64,000 nucleotides of DNA from Spironucleus salmonicida (GCA_000497125.2 CM035317.1:1390001-1454000), one strand, 5' to 3'. Numbered from the stretch's first letter, positions 45,345-59,130 are shown. Made by a program: numbers and translations. The notes: generated from the sequence alone by a model not told the origin.

Positions 45345-48300
45345 ATGAAAAATCTCATGTACACTGTTAACGCCGAAATGGAGGCAGCTCTTCAGGCAAA
45401 ACGATAGAACCTTTAGCAAAAACTATAGAATTTTAATCAGTATTAGACCCAATCCGATATTCTTGCATTTACTAAATAATAGAAATAAGAAGCAGCCACT
45501 ATAAATTAGCCTTAGAAACATGAGAAATAGCGCGGGATTTTAAATATGTAGAGTCTTTTAGAAGCTACTTCTACACCACTCATAATACCACCAAAAACAC
45601 CACCTCAGGAAGACTCATCGGATATTGAAATTTCTGAAGCCGAAAAACCATAGCGTACAACTTTAATTTAAGAACTGGAATACCTAAAAAATAGATCTTT
45701 GATGGAAAGAGAAGATGCAGATTTTGCTGACAAATTAGCATTGAAAACATTGAAAACAAGTCTTCACAGCGAGTTTTTAAAATAAAATAAGTACAAAATA
45801 TGTTATGGTCTAATGGAGGAGATGCTAGAATAGGTTGTTGGAGTGCTTGATGTATAGAAAATATAAGACTCGTATAATGTAAAAAAAGGAGAATTAGAGG
45901 AGATTTATCCATTATTTTCGGATAATTTAATATGCGAACAGTTTTAAAATGAAAGCTTAGAGAGTTATTTAAAGTAAGGAAGAATTATTGGTACTGGAGG
46001 TAACGATCCGTTCGAATTTTAAGATTTTATCAATTCTGAACTAAATTTATTAATTGCACAAAATGCTAAACTAGAAATAAATATATCTATTTAAAACTAA
46101 CTTTTAGCTCCTTAAATAATTTAAGGTGATGGTTCTGTTATTTAGCCAAAAATTACATTATATTCTCATGAAGAGAGTCTAAACATTGATGAAGATTCTA
46201 TCATGAATATAGTCGGGGATATAAATTTTTTTAGTTTTAAAACCATAAATAATTCTGAAATATCTGCGCTCAAAGAAAATTTTATAGTTTTTAATGATTC
46301 AATTAAAAAAGCTTAAATTGAGTTAAAAATTAAAAATAGAACATCGCAGGTACCTATCACACTAAATGAGACATTAATGATTATTCCAACAATTTCTGAT
46401 TCAGATAAATTCTTGAAAACAGCTACAAATGAATAAATATTATAAGCTAGAATTAATTTTTTAATTTATAAAATAAATGGACTGGAAAACTATTTCGTAT
46501 TTGAGATGTTAAATTAATCTTAGTTTAATACGAGTAAAGCTGAAAATAGTAATGTCATTGTAACAAAAGAATCTGAAATAGAGATAGAAAACCAAATTAA
46601 TATTTATTATCCTGTTAAAGTTGCAAAATAACTAAGTGAAGTAGAAAATCAATTTTAATTCATAGTTACGGCTTTCATTAAATTCACTCAAATATTCAAT
46701 TCGCCAAACCAGAGTTCTTTGTCAAATAAACCAAAATCTGCAGGTTCTACTGATCCTTTAAAAACTGCTTTTGATGCCAATTTGAAATCTAAGTTCTAAT
46801 AAATATCTATTTCCAATTTTTCAGATATTTGTTTTTTAACAAAAGAAGATTACTACAAACTTGAAATACGTGTTTAATAATAATAAAAAGGGAAGAAAAC
46901 TGAAACAGATTAGACTGAGACTATAATGTAACAATGGCAATAAAAATCAGTTTTTTAAGCTGCTGAATTTTCTGAGATTAAAGTTGACCAGATAGTTGAT
47001 GAAAGTGTAATAGCCTTATAAACAATGTACAAATAGGCACAAACAATTATGTTGAATTTCTATTCGTCAAATTCTTTCAAAAATCTTACTACCCTGGAAA
47101 TTGACTCTTTAGATCTATCATCTTTTACTTAACTTACAGGAAATTTGAAATCAGACTTCGAATCATTAAAGAATAAGTGCTAACTTTTACCTTCAATTAT
47201 ATTCCGCTCTAATATAGAAATAAATAGTATTTAAAAAATTCTATAACCATCTTTAAAGGCTATTATTATAAAGTAACTTACAAATAAATTCTATGATAAG
47301 ATAAGAATAGAACAGAAATCAATATTATTTAATATATAATTATTATTTCGAACTTTAAGTTTAAAAACCTTAATTTTACGTAAAAATTCAATATTTTAAA
47401 TCTTAAATTAGTTCGATATTTCCATGTCCAAAATTAGTGATGAAATAGATGGTTAACTAAATTTTTCGTCTCAAAAATAAACAAAAATTGAAAATTTTGT
47501 ACATGAAATGCGTGAGAATTTTGTTGAATAATTAGATGAAATTTTTGCTAAAAATTGTGTTATTCAATCGATTTTCGAAGAAAAAACTATGACTGAAAAT
47601 TGTGAGTTCGATGTTTCTGGAGATATTTTAAAACTAGAATAGTTTTTAGTAAAATATTGGTTAGATGATAATTTGGTAGAAATATTCACCAACAATGACT
47701 ACCATGTATATTTTAATGACTTGGTTGTATAGTAATTAGCTATTAAAATTGATTAGTTATTAAATATAAGTTTTCTTCCATTTTTATTTTATGACTTTCT
47801 TCGATAAATTTTTGACATCTAAAATAATACTTAAGATAGTCTAAGCTTTAAAACGGACTAACTAGTCAATTTTGATAGCGAATTGCAAAGAAAACTTTTG
47901 TCAGTAAATGAATTTACGGAAGAATAGATTGAAGAGATTTTTGTAGATATCAGTAGCAAATTCTGCTTAATCCAAGAAAGCAATTCTCTAAAGACTGAAA
48001 TCAGCGAAATTGTACTAATATTGTAAAAAGAAATTGAAAATGGGGTAGACAGGAGTGTGAAATTAAGCCAACGACTCTATTTATTGACATTATAGGCTAT
48101 TAATTAAAGTTGTAAAGAATCGAATCAAACCGAATTTTTCCTTTAAAAATGTAAAGAAAGTTAGGAAATTCTAGCAGAAGAGCAAATTTTTATTTAGGAT
48201 ATTTATTCCGATTTGAGAGATTAACTTAATATTGAAATTGATTTATCGCATATTTAATCAATTTTTAAGCCAATATTGCCTCTTAAGACTTGTTTTATTG

Positions 48301-49181
48301 AGATTTAGGAGTCAGATTTAGATTTAATTTTTCATTCTTCAAATTTAGTTAACTAGGAACTTTTAGCCGAAAAATTAGCTCTTAACGAGCCAGAAACAAT
48401 CCGAGTTCTATCAGATTTACTTGTTATCAAAAAAATATAGAATTTTCAGATTTCAGATCCAAATCCAAAAGCCAAAAAAGGAGCTACAATTTTGCAATAA
48501 AAACACACTTTCTACGATGCACCTTTCGTGCGCTAAATAGCAAGTTTGAAAATTTAGATAAATTTAGCGTAATTTGAGTAAATTTTGAGTTTATTCAAAG
48601 AACTTTTGACACTAAGTACATTTTAACGACCATAATCCGCTCCAAAATAATCAAAATAGTAAGAAATTGAGGTCAAAGTTTAGCCAGAATTAATTATTTT
48701 TGGCGAATAATAATAGTATTTTAAAATGTTGGAATTGTCTGAAAATGCACCAAAAATTATCGAATCAAAGTAGCATACCAGGGAGTTTTTGAGACTTTAT
48801 ATTCAAAAATTTGCAGAAATGACAGTTTTTGCTGAACAAGCTAAAAATGTAGTGTTTTTAATGCTTTTATTGCTCCCTGGTATTGGATTTGAGGCTAAGT
48901 GTGAACTAATTTTCGACTTATAGACTAAAAAAGTTGTTTAAATGGCACTTTTTGGCCAATAAATTTCAGAAATTTTGGCATTAGATTTCAGTGGATAATT
49001 TTAAAGCGGTTAAGGAGAATAAATTGAAGTTTTTGGGGTCCAAACATTATTTTTGGCGGAAGAAATTAAAGAATAGGTATAAGAGAAGTTGATGGGAGTT
49101 ACAGGCACTGAAATAGATATTGTGGAAGTAGCTGTTGTGTAGAAGAGTAGCCGAGCTGGAAGTGCTAAAAATAAGAAGTGA
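45345..49181 (+). CDS. 1278-residue unknown protein
   Basis: One uninterrupted TGA-free frame from ATG 45345 to TGA 49179-49181. With the standard code it would contain well over 100 stops. An N-terminal Gln-rich helix (EMEAALQAKRQNLQQKLQNF) is followed by a Pro-rich acidic linker (TPLIIPPKTPPQEDSSD), then about 1000 residues of mixed helical sequence, and a C-terminal basic tail (QKSSRAGSAKNKK). Two Lys/Gln-rich insertions occur (near residues 515 and 1105). No catalytic motif is seen. The size and layout recall large axonemal or microtubule-associated proteins, but that is only an impression. The stop lies in AGTGAG. Confidence 0.75.
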
Positions 49182-49275
49182 GGGGAGTATTAATATATTT
49201 ATGAAATTTTATTTTATTGGTTTTTTGATAGAAATATAAAAAACTATAATAATAATATATAAGAATTTTTCAAAA

Positions 49276-50214
49276 ATGATTAAAATACTTTGGCTAGCAT
49301 TTAGTATTGGGATAGTCAGTATTACATATAAAGATATGTTGGTTTATTCTTTTACTATTTTATGTTAGCATTTTACGAAAGTTAAGCTGAAAAATAGCCA
49401 TATTTTATGTGTGTTTATAACTTTGGTTTATTATGTTTTAAATTTAAAATATTGCTAATTACTTAAATTTCATAAATTTTTAATACTTTAGATATTTCTA
49501 GTTAAGTAGATTTTTTAACAGTTTTGGCTTTTGCTAACATCGCCTAATTCTGCCGGAGTAGACAATAAAATTTATCCGTTACAGGAAAAATTATTTGTTA
49601 CATACTGCAAGCACTGTAACTAACTAAATAAGCCGCATAGCTTTCATGGTATTTATTCATGTGTTGAGCAATATGATCATTCATGTCCGTGGGTTGGGAA
49701 TGACGTTGGAAAATAGAATAGACCTTAGTTTATAAACTATTTGATTCTTGGGTTAATTTAATAGCTTATGGTTATTTATACTAGTTATAATGTTATAATA
49801 CAGAACAACTAAGTAAAGTATATTTTAGTATTAGGTATTCATAAAAAATTTGAATCGTTGATTTTAATACTAAATTTAGTAGCATTTATTCCAAATATAA
49901 TTCAATTAATTGCCTAATTTTATCATTTGCGAAAGAAGTATTGTCATAGAAGTATGTTGTTGCTTAAAGAATATTAAGAGTATTAAAAGTAAGATTATGT
50001 TTTTGCTGAAACTTAAGATCAATTAGTTTTAATTTTATAAGAAGTTAGTTAAGATTATGCAGAAATTAATATAAGAGGCCAAAACTACTGTGTTAAATAA
50101 TATAGTTCAGATTAAACTAAACAACTGATAGATAAATAGTTAGGATGTGGTTATTTTTTAGAAAATATTAAGTAGATTTTTTATACAAAAAAGTAATTCA
50201 TTCCAAGATGGTGA
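49276..50214 (+). CDS. Degenerate DHHC-family membrane protein (DHSC)
   Basis: 312 codons, ATG 49276 to TGA 50212-50214. Four hydrophobic segments (about 3-19, 42-58, 68-88 and, after the core, 153-172 and 195-215) surround a cytosolic Cys-rich core at 111-151: CKHC, KPHSFHG, SC, then YDHSCPWVGNDVGKQN. Family members normally have C-x2-C, H-C-x2-C, DHHC and N-C-V-G with two zinc ions; here HC is HG, DHHC is DHSC (134-137) and NCVG is NDVG. The acyl-accepting Cys137 remains. In intact relatives this enzyme family palmitoylates proteins at Golgi or plasma membrane. Activity here is uncertain; it may be a divergent or non-catalytic member. It is convergent with the next gene, 7 bp apart. Confidence 0.82.
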
Positions 50215-50221
50215 ACAAATG

Positions 50222-51181
50222 TCATTCACTCGTTTAATGAGGTATAATATTTTAATCTGCATCAGTCATTTAGATATCCTTAGCAACTTAAAATCCACCT
50301 TCAATCAATTCCCTAGTTTACTTTTCTTATTTAAATCTTTTTTCTTAAGCCCAAATAAAACCAATAATACTTAAAATAACACCACCAGCACACATATATT
50401 GCCACCATTAAAAACTGTCTTTAAATAACAGAATACTAATTGGGAAGGTAAACACATTGGTTAAAACCAAGCTAACGCTAAAGAAAACAGCTGATGAAAT
50501 TCTATAAATAACTAAGCTTAGGAAATAAAAACCAACCATGCCTATGCCAAAAGCAGAAATCAATAACCATGCTTAGAATGGAATATCCTAAAATTAGCTA
50601 ACTTCTAAACCCATAGACATTGCAAAAGTAACTACCGCACCAATAAGTGACATTTACCCTAGGAATACCGAATATTCAATATCTGCGCTATATTTTTCAT
50701 TAATTACACAAGCTAAACCATAGCAAAGAGCAGCACCCGCTGACAGCAATAATCCTTACCACTATGACCCTTTGAAATCAGTTCCAGCAAAACCTGCTGC
50801 AAAAGCGACTGTTATTACTGAAAATACAATCTTATAAATACTTATTTTCTTCTTTTAAATCAAAAAATAAAATACTACACTTAATGGAGTTGATAGAGAG
50901 ACAATTAATAATGCAGAGGCAACTGAAGTATATGCATACGCATATATAACGCAGAGATTAGCACAAATATCAACCACACCACATAATATTCTTTTATGAA
51001 TCTAAAAAAATGCTTTCTTAGGAACCTTAAAAATTAATAAGGAGCATAAAAAATAGTAAATAAAAGCAGTAAATGCTGGTAAATTTGTTTAATAAAATGC
51101 GTTGGATGCGTTAAGAAAAGTACCAAGGAATGCATTCAATAATGCAAGACATAGTCCTAATACTGGAGCGAGAAGTTTCAT
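50222..51181 (-). CDS. SLC35F-like drug/metabolite transporter
   Basis: 319 codons, ATG 51181, TGA 50224-50222. About ten transmembrane helices. The halves match the DMT-superfamily SLC35F1/F2 pattern: GVVDICANLCVIYAYAYTSV then ASALLIVSLSTPLSVVF in the first half, LLLSAGAALCYGLACVINEK and VFLGQMSLIG in the middle, YRISSAVFFSVSLVLTNVF and GGVILSIIGFIWA at the end. The polar C-terminal tail is cytosolic. Substrate of this subfamily is poorly defined (nucleotide-sugar transport is known only for other SLC35 groups). AGTGAA lies directly before the stop. Confidence 0.85.
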
Positions 51182-51779
51182 TTGATAAAACTACTATAAT
51201 AATTATATATAACTATAATATTTTATATTCCGAAAAAATTCACGTATTGTATTTAGATTAAAGTTTATATAGGTATAACATCGCTATTAATAAAAATTTT
51301 AAAAGGTTACGAACTAAAAATGTATATTTTTTAAATATTCAAAGTCTCATTACAAAGTATAATTGAAAAATATATCGTTATTATAATATTTTTAATTATT
51401 TTAAAAATTATTTATGATAGTATGATTTGGATATATAGGTTTATATACTAAAAAACTATTTTTTAAATGAAGCGGAAGGCATATGCTTTGCTAACGAGAA
51501 ACAAGCTAAAAATAACGGAATTTGACATATTTATATATGATCAAGATAGATTTATGTATTAAGAGTAGAATAACTTTAGATTAAATAGACGACGATATTA
51601 ATATTTATTAAGAAAATGAGATGAATTACTTCTGTAGATAATCATATTATGTTAAAATATTATATATTTCATGTTATTTTTATAATTTCAAACTATATTT
51701 ACTTCACTAATTCGATAGATATTATATTACCATTATTATATGCTTAAATAATTATAATAATTTCATTTTAAAATTTAGA
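51182..51779. other. 0.6-kb AT-rich gap between divergent genes
   Basis: Upstream of both the transporter (minus) and the disordered protein (plus). Apart from one 50-codon frame, I see no gene or RNA. Confidence 0.4.
51467..51619 (+). CDS. Possible 50-residue basic peptide
   Basis: ATG 51467 to TGA 51617-51619; starts MKRKAYALLTRNKLK and ends in a basic NNFRLNRRRYQYLLRK. Composition is less skewed than the surrounding DNA, but 50 TGA-free codons are common by chance here and no relative is seen. Confidence 0.25.
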
Positions 51780-52886
51780 ATGTCTTAACATTAAAATAAA
51801 ATTAATACAGATAATCAAAAGAGGTTATGTAAATAACATGATATATAGTAAGAAAACTCTGATATAATAAATAACTAGGTCTAGGACTAAATTGATACAT
51901 AGTAATCTAAAAAGGGAGTAGAGTAAAATAAAGTTTTACCTAATATTTTTACACCTGAAACTGAGTTAGAAGCCTAATAAAATTATATTAATATTGATTC
52001 AAATATAGAAACACCTGCAAATGTTGACAATTAATTTGAAACAAAGAAGGAAACCCTAAGATCAGAATCACCAACTCATTCATCTTAACAGTTTTAAACA
52101 ATTGTTAATTCAGAAGCTGAATCACCTACTGAACTCCCTAAGAAAGTTAACATATTGTAACCCATAGCGCCGTAAAAATAATAAATATTATAGGTTGTAT
52201 CACCTTTATATGAACATCATGACGCTAATAATTTTATTCCATCACCAGACCCAGATCAAAATCTTGGTTTGCATATGGAAGATTTACAATTATCTGACGA
52301 AGATGATGTAGAAGACCCGAATATATTAGAAAGTTTAGTTTATAGACATGTTTAAGATTCCCATACAGTAGAAAGATTAGACAAAATAATTGATGAAGCT
52401 AATGCCTAAGTTATGCCACCGAAACCAGTATCAACAGTTTAAAATCTCTTTAAGAATGGTGTAGGTTCAATTTTTGATTTCCAAAGGAAATCGTAATGTA
52501 ATTCTAAAAATTCTTCATTCGCTTCTAATTAATCATTTAGAACAGATCAAACAGCATTTAAGTAAGAAGGAGCAGATCATGGATAAACTAGGGAATCAGT
52601 TATTAGTTAAGCATTTTCTGAAATAGGTGATCATTTATGCATTGATGATATGTTTTAAGATGAGCTTTCTAAAATAAATGATACGTAGGAAAGCATTGAA
52701 AAATCATAAAGCCTAGACAAGGAGGATAAGGATACTATTTCGGAATAGAAATCACAACAAAAATCAGAGAGTAAACTAGATATAAAGTCTGCAGCAATAG
52801 GAAAGAATCTTTTTATTGACGATGAGGAAAAGTTACCAGAGAAGAAAAAAAGCATTTTTGCAGGTATTTTTAAACGAAAATAGTGA
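51780..52886 (+). CDS. 368-residue disordered, Gln/Ser/Glu-rich protein
   Basis: ATG 51780 to TGA 52884-52886. Low-complexity polar sequence throughout, with TP and SP motifs suited to proline-directed kinases (FTPETELEA, SESPTHSS, EAESPTELPKK, PSPDPDQN), acidic patches (LSDEDDVEDPN) and a basic C-terminal end (KKKSIFAGIFKRKQ) that could bind membrane or act as a nuclear signal. No folded domain. About a tenth of residues are Gln, mostly TAA/TAG. AGTGAT covers the stop. It is convergent with the giant coiled-coil gene, 11 bp apart. Function unknown. Confidence 0.65.
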
Positions 52887-52897
52887 TAACATGCCTT

Positions 52898-55800
52898 TCA
52901 CTTCTTAATGCTAAATCCTTCTAGGTTTATCTTTCCATCGCCTATGTAGCTACCTGACAGCTATTCAATAATTTTGTCCAAACTCTCTTTTTTATCTTCT
53001 TATCGTCTTTGTAGTACCTTTGGTTATTTATCGATACCTGCAAATTGATCCAATGGTGCTAGTAGTTTGCTTTAATGTTGACTATCGCGCATGGGACTTA
53101 TCTATTTCTTAATTATTTGCTCTCTTACACCACATCCATCCTATTTTTCTATGCTAGAGTGTCTCTTAGTGCTTCCAGTTTTTACAATTGGTTTCACCTG
53201 AGCATCTATTTTATTTTAAATTTCAGATGCTTTTTTGTACTATGAAATTGCTTAATTCGGACCATTATAGGCGAAATTTTGAACCTACAGCAGACCTTTC
53301 ATGTCAATAGTCGGATGCTACTTAATAGACTACTAGGGTCTTGTGAACCCCTTAATTTCACGCTTTTTAACAACATTTACAGCACCACGAACCATTAATT
53401 CGTTTACAGGGACCGTTTTAATATCAAATTAAATTGTTTTCATGGCGTTGTTAAGTCCATTAATATAATTATTTTTCTGGCCATTATAACGATGTATGCC
53501 ATGTTTAGCAGAATTCATAGGAACTGTGATGTATGGAACATTTTTAATTGGATCACGAGTAACCAATTTACTCAATTACACTTACTACACATTCTAACTA
53601 CTAGTTTTATCTAAAAAGACTTCTTATTTTTCTTAAACTTCTTTCAAACTTACCTTCGCAGCTGTCACAAGTTAATCTATTGGAATATGCCCACTTAGCG
53701 TATTGTGCGTATTTTAAATTGCAGCCATATGATGCCTTGACGTACTATTAGCCATTTATTTTTCTACACCTTTTTCATTTTATTTTTCTACTGCAAATCT
53801 GACTTAAAACGGTTTAGCAACCATTTTTTGATCAACCTTATTTCGTTCTTTTTCAGCAATTTTAGCTTATCTCGCACATTTAATAGCCATGTCCTTACTA
53901 TTTTAGTCTTTACTCTCTTTCTACAAAACATCTATAATTTCATTGTTATAAATCGCATTCCCGAGTTCCTAAACTTACTTTTCAGTCATCAAATTTACAT
54001 TTCTTAGTGCTTTCGCAAGTTCTGGGTTATATAAGACATTACTGAGAAGCTTTGCAGAGACCATTGAATATTTGTTATTTGAGATGATTTTTGCCATATC
54101 TTCGTTATATAAAATCTGTAAAATTGTATCTGCAGTGTCTTGTGTAATTTATCCATTGAGTAAATTTTCAGCAATTTCAGTATCAAAAAGTGTTTTTTCC
54201 ATATTTTTAACAATTTTCTTCTTCAAAATTTCCTATTTCTAAATATTTTAAAGTTACTTCACTTATGCTTAAATTTACGTTGTAGCAGTGTCAGATTGGT
54301 CACTAAATAATACCTTTGCGACTTATTTATCACTAAATATATCTATTATTTAACGAGCTTCTTGAGGTGTAATTTCTTTGTTTTTTAAGTTTACAAGTGA
54401 TTAAGTGTCGTAAAGTTTTTGTAGCTTCTTAGTAGTTTTCACATCAAAGTTTGCTTACATGAGCTTCTGCATAGTTTCTTAATTAATAACTACTTCAAGG
54501 AGTTAGTTTGTAGATTCTTGAGAAAGTGGAATTCCAGAGTGTATCTTTTCATAAAATTCTTCCCCCAAAAGGGTTTAAAATTTATTAATTAGAGAAGCGT
54601 GTAGTTTATTTTGCTTTTACAACATAAGAGCAGATTTTATTGATTACCCGAATTGGAAAAGATTAAGTTCTCCTTCAGGAGTAAAGTTTTTAGCTCTAGT
54701 AGTGAGTTCTTTAGAATTACTAATGAAATTTGTAGGAATTTCTGGGTTCAAACAGACAATTTATGCAAGCTTTTAGTCGTAAAAAATCTTTATAAGAAGC
54801 TCCTAATTTTACTTAGATAAAGAATGCGCTGTTAATTCTTCTGCAAAAGGCTTAGAATATAAATTTTAGATAGTGAGCTTTTGGATGTCTGAAAGCTCAT
54901 TAAACTTTTACAAAACTCTTTTAATCATAATTGGATGATAAACGGCTTTTTAAATTACTTCTTAATTAAACGCCATAAGATTGTCATCTAACAATTATTG
55001 TATAAAATCATTATCATAAACACTATCTAAGAAGTTTTATTAATATTTAGATTTGAAGTCTTCTTCGTTAATTTCATCGTCGAATACAAAATTAAGTAGT
55101 TGGTCTTGAAGTTAAGTATTTAATAACTCCAAGACTTATTATTTTGCAGTTTTTGAAACTTTTTCATCGTTTTATTTTAAATTTTGTAGAATAACCGACT
55201 CGACATCTTAAACATCATTAAGGTTAATATCACCTAAAAGTTTATCCATGATAAAAGTATTACCTTTCAATTAGCGTTTCCATTATGTATTAGATTATTA
55301 AAGAGATACTGTATTAGGATTATAACTATCAATATCAGTTAATTAAAGCACTGCTGACTTTTCTTTGTCTATTTCTTATTTTAGTTTTATAATTTCATCT
55401 TTTTATTTCTTCAAAAGTTATTTTAATTATATAGAAGCCTCACCTTCAGTAATATCATCATCTTGAGAATAGATATCAGAACTATTCTCTTCAGTTATAT
55501 CAGTGTAATCTTTTTCTCCTTATTACATTTTAAGATCCGCAAATGATGCAACAGTTCTAATCTATAAAGCTAAGTTTTAGTTAATCTCATCTTCTTTATG
55601 ATTTTTAATAATCTCTTAAGGATTAATATCCAACTCATATTAATCTATGTTTGAAGGCACTACTAAACCATCTTATATAAGTTAATTAATTTTATTTTCT
55701 TCAATTTACATTTTTTATTCAGGAAGAAGTTAATTCGCAGAAGGTTCCTATCTACCGTAATCATAGTTTTCTTTAGATATAATTACATTTTCTGATAATA

Positions 55801-58744
55801 AATTGTCATCAGGAAGTAATCGATTATTGGGTGGTATGTTATTTCTCTTTCTGACAGACTCATTAGATTCAATATTTTATTTCTATGATTACGAATTTTA
55901 TATAACTTCAACTTAATTTTAATTAATTATGTCGATATTTTAATTATTATAATCGGTTATAAGATCTTCTTATTTTAATTGATGACTATCAGATTGTGTA
56001 CTTGATAAATTTTCAGCACCAATTTGTTATTCGGTTTTTCTGTTCTCCATTACTTATTTAATTTGTTATTCAATAGTACCTTTTCCTTTCAATATGGTAT
56101 TTTTTTCGGAATTAATGGGTTGGGAAGTCGTTTCATTCTAAATTTAATTTATTTATACGTCATCTTATATATCTGACAGTAATTCACTATTGGCTTCGCC
56201 TGAAGTATTATATTGATCTTAATCAGCCTCTTATTCTTTTATATTAATCTAATTAATATTTTGTTGCTATAAAATGCGCATAGCCTCACGCTCTTTTTCT
56301 GTAAGCTTACTAATTTATTCTTAGGATAAAGGTTGCTACAATATTTATAGTTATTTTTCGGTAAATTAGGCTAAAACTGCATCAATATCATTAATGTATG
56401 AACTACTATCCTTTGTACTTTCATGAGGTGTATTAGGTAATTTTGAAGGCTTCATCTTATTATTCGCTTATTATTTACTAGAATATTATGAATTTTTCTA
56501 TACAATTTCTTTTTAATTTAGTTTCTTACTAATATCCTTGTCAGCAGACAATTGTTAGTTACTATATACATTTGCTGCAGGTTTTTAGGACTAACCACTA
56601 GTTTTAATTTTGTTTTGATTATTTAAAGATTTATCTAAGTCTTAATTTCTCCTGAACGACTTCTTTGGAATGATAGTTGTTTTTTAAACAGTGCTGGATT
56701 CTTACTTTATTTATTCTATACCAAATTAAACTTCTTATTCCTATTATTCAGGTGAATCTAATACAGGAATATTTACTTCAATTTAATTCTAAATAATTTA
56801 GTTCTGTTTAATTTAAGCTTCTACACCTTTTCTATGTGAGTGTCGAGAACTTTAGTTAGATTTTGAAGTATTGGAGCCATCCTCTTAGATTCGTTCCTAG
56901 TCATCACTAATAAGCTATGGTTTTTTACCTTTTCTAAAGCTAGCATTCTTTACTTTTAAGTTGCTTAGATTTTACAAATTATCTATTTATTTAGTTTAGC
57001 TATCTAATCCTAATTTAGTTTACAAATAATCCATATGTTTTTTCATTTCTAAAGTTTTACAGCTTTCCTTTTTAAGTACAAACCTTAATATTTCAGCTTA
57101 TTTAAATGTGGCTTCTATTACTCTATCAACTTCATCAGGCTACCAAGGAAGTCCCATTTAGAATTACTCAATTCTTTTAGTGAGTTCTAACTAGTTTCCT
57201 TATGATAGATCTATTGAGCCATTATTAATATTATTGGAGCGTATGCTGCTACTTTGATTCCAATTTAAATTCGAGTTTGTTTAATTATCTACTTCGTTTT
57301 CAGTTTGAAATTCAGGAACTTAAATTTCTTAAGATTTTGTTTATTTCTTACGTGATAATGGTTTATCTAAAGTTATTCCTCCCAAATCTAAAGATTGCCT
57401 AATACTCGCATTTTCAGTTAACTCTTAATTAACAATCATGAGGCGATCTATTTCTTATTTTAGGCGATCATTAACAATAGTAATGTTTTCAATTTTTTCT
57501 AATAGTTCATCTGCCTGTTAATTCTACGTCTTTAATTCTTACTTTTATAGTTTTTAGATCTAGCTTCTAAGTTAATCAATTTAATTTCGTAATTAATTGA
57601 CTTCATTGTTCTTGAGAAGTTATAAATCCTCTAATTTACCAACGAGTTCTAGCATTTCATTATATTTCTGTTCAAATTCACCTCGTGAAGACGCTTTTTG
57701 TTAATATTCTTTAATGTCACTCTCCAACTAAGCAATTTAATTGTTAAAGAATGAATTTTATTCTTTCAACTATTGACAGTCATTTTACAATGAGGAAACT
57801 TCATTTTCAGTAGCTTATTTAGCCTTTGTTAATAGTTAACATTCATCTTTATAACCTTATACGGCTTATTCTGACTTTAATTCGGCTTATTCTAACTCTC
57901 TGCAACTATCTAAATATCTCTTCTTAAAACCTTCACCTTCTACAGCTTAACCATGTAAAAGTAAAACCTATGCTTTTAATTATTTAATTTCATCAAGTAA
58001 TTTATTATTATCTATTCGAATTTCTTTGGAAGAATGTTATTTAAATTATTCTAAATCTAATGAAATGTCTGGCATATTAAGGCAATCAGCTGCCTATGGT
58101 AGTTCATTAAAATCTGGTTGAAATTTATTACCAAATCTTTATTTTTAAACAATCTACTCACGAAGAGTACTAATTTCTTTGACAAATCTTTGCTTTTCAT
58201 TTATTATAGTTTACTACAAAGTTTTAATAATTTCAGCTTAGATAGAAGCCTAGGTTTAAAACTATGATAATTCACCCTCCAAATCTCTTATCCTATTGCC
58301 TTAATGATTTGAATGTTATAATTAGGTCTACAGTATACTTAAAAACTAATCAAATACTATCTAAGGTAATTATTCATCAAATACTGATCTTAATTACTCC
58401 AATGAATCATCAATAAATGGAGCATATACTGGTAAAATGTTCTTCGGGGCTTCATGATCGGTAAGTGAGTTACACTTTAATAATGGTTCAAACATTACAT
58501 ACAAAGGTCGTTACTCAATTTATGTATTTAGTTCGCTAAATGCTGCAGATAATTTTTAGTTATATGCTTATTACAATAAAGTAATGCATTATCTAAGCTA
58601 TTTTTATGATTTCAAGTTAAGATCTTAGATTTTCATTTTTTAACTATCAATTTAGCTTGGCAATTTACTTTCTTAAAATTATTAAACTTAATTTACTATA
58701 GAATCAGCTTCTTATTCATCCTTTATAGATAAACGTGGCTGCAT
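52898..58744 (-). CDS. 1948-residue coiled-coil and helical-repeat protein
   Basis: The largest gene: minus strand, ATG 58744 (MQPRLSIKDEQEAD), TGA 52900-52898, no TGA in 1948 codons. Residues about 100-600 are long coiled coil (LEQAELKSEQAVQGYKDECQ and similar). A polar, Ser/Asn/Glu-rich disordered part follows (about 600-1150). The region about 1200-1790 is made of loosely repeated helical units of roughly 40-50 residues with a recurrent pattern of short helix, N/D-x-L, then LLxNxLYNPELAKAL-like helices. The last 160 residues are basic and polar. Such a build fits a cytoskeletal, centrosomal or golgin-like scaffold. AGTGAAAG covers the stop. Confidence 0.75.
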
Positions 58745-59130
58745 TTTTAAAGGATAGAAAATATATGGATATTAAATTATATATAATCTTTGAAAATAAA
58801 TTTCAGTATTATGTTTATTTCAGAAAAGAATCGTACACTATAAGATGCAGGATAATACTATCGTAATAATCGATGCAGTTTAAAGTTTCCATGCGGTTTA
58901 ATGTAGAGACTACACTGACTATAGCGAATTTTTACATACTTATTTATATTATTTGCTAGGAAAACTCTTTATTATCCTTATACAAGATGGTGTATAAATG
59001 AACATTAATATAGCACTTATTTGAGTGATAATGAAAACTACCCATAATAAATAGCTTGCATATTTTCTCTTCATTTATTAATATAATGAAAATAATTTTA
59101 TATAATAATACTAATAGAATTTTAATAATC
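58745..59130. other. 0.4-kb gap upstream of the giant gene
   Basis: Contains the promoter of the 1948-residue gene and the 3' flank of the LRR gene. A 35-codon frame at 58811-58918 (MFISEKNRTLQDAGQYY) is too short to support. Part of it (58830-58930) is less AT-rich than usual for gaps here. Confidence 0.4.
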
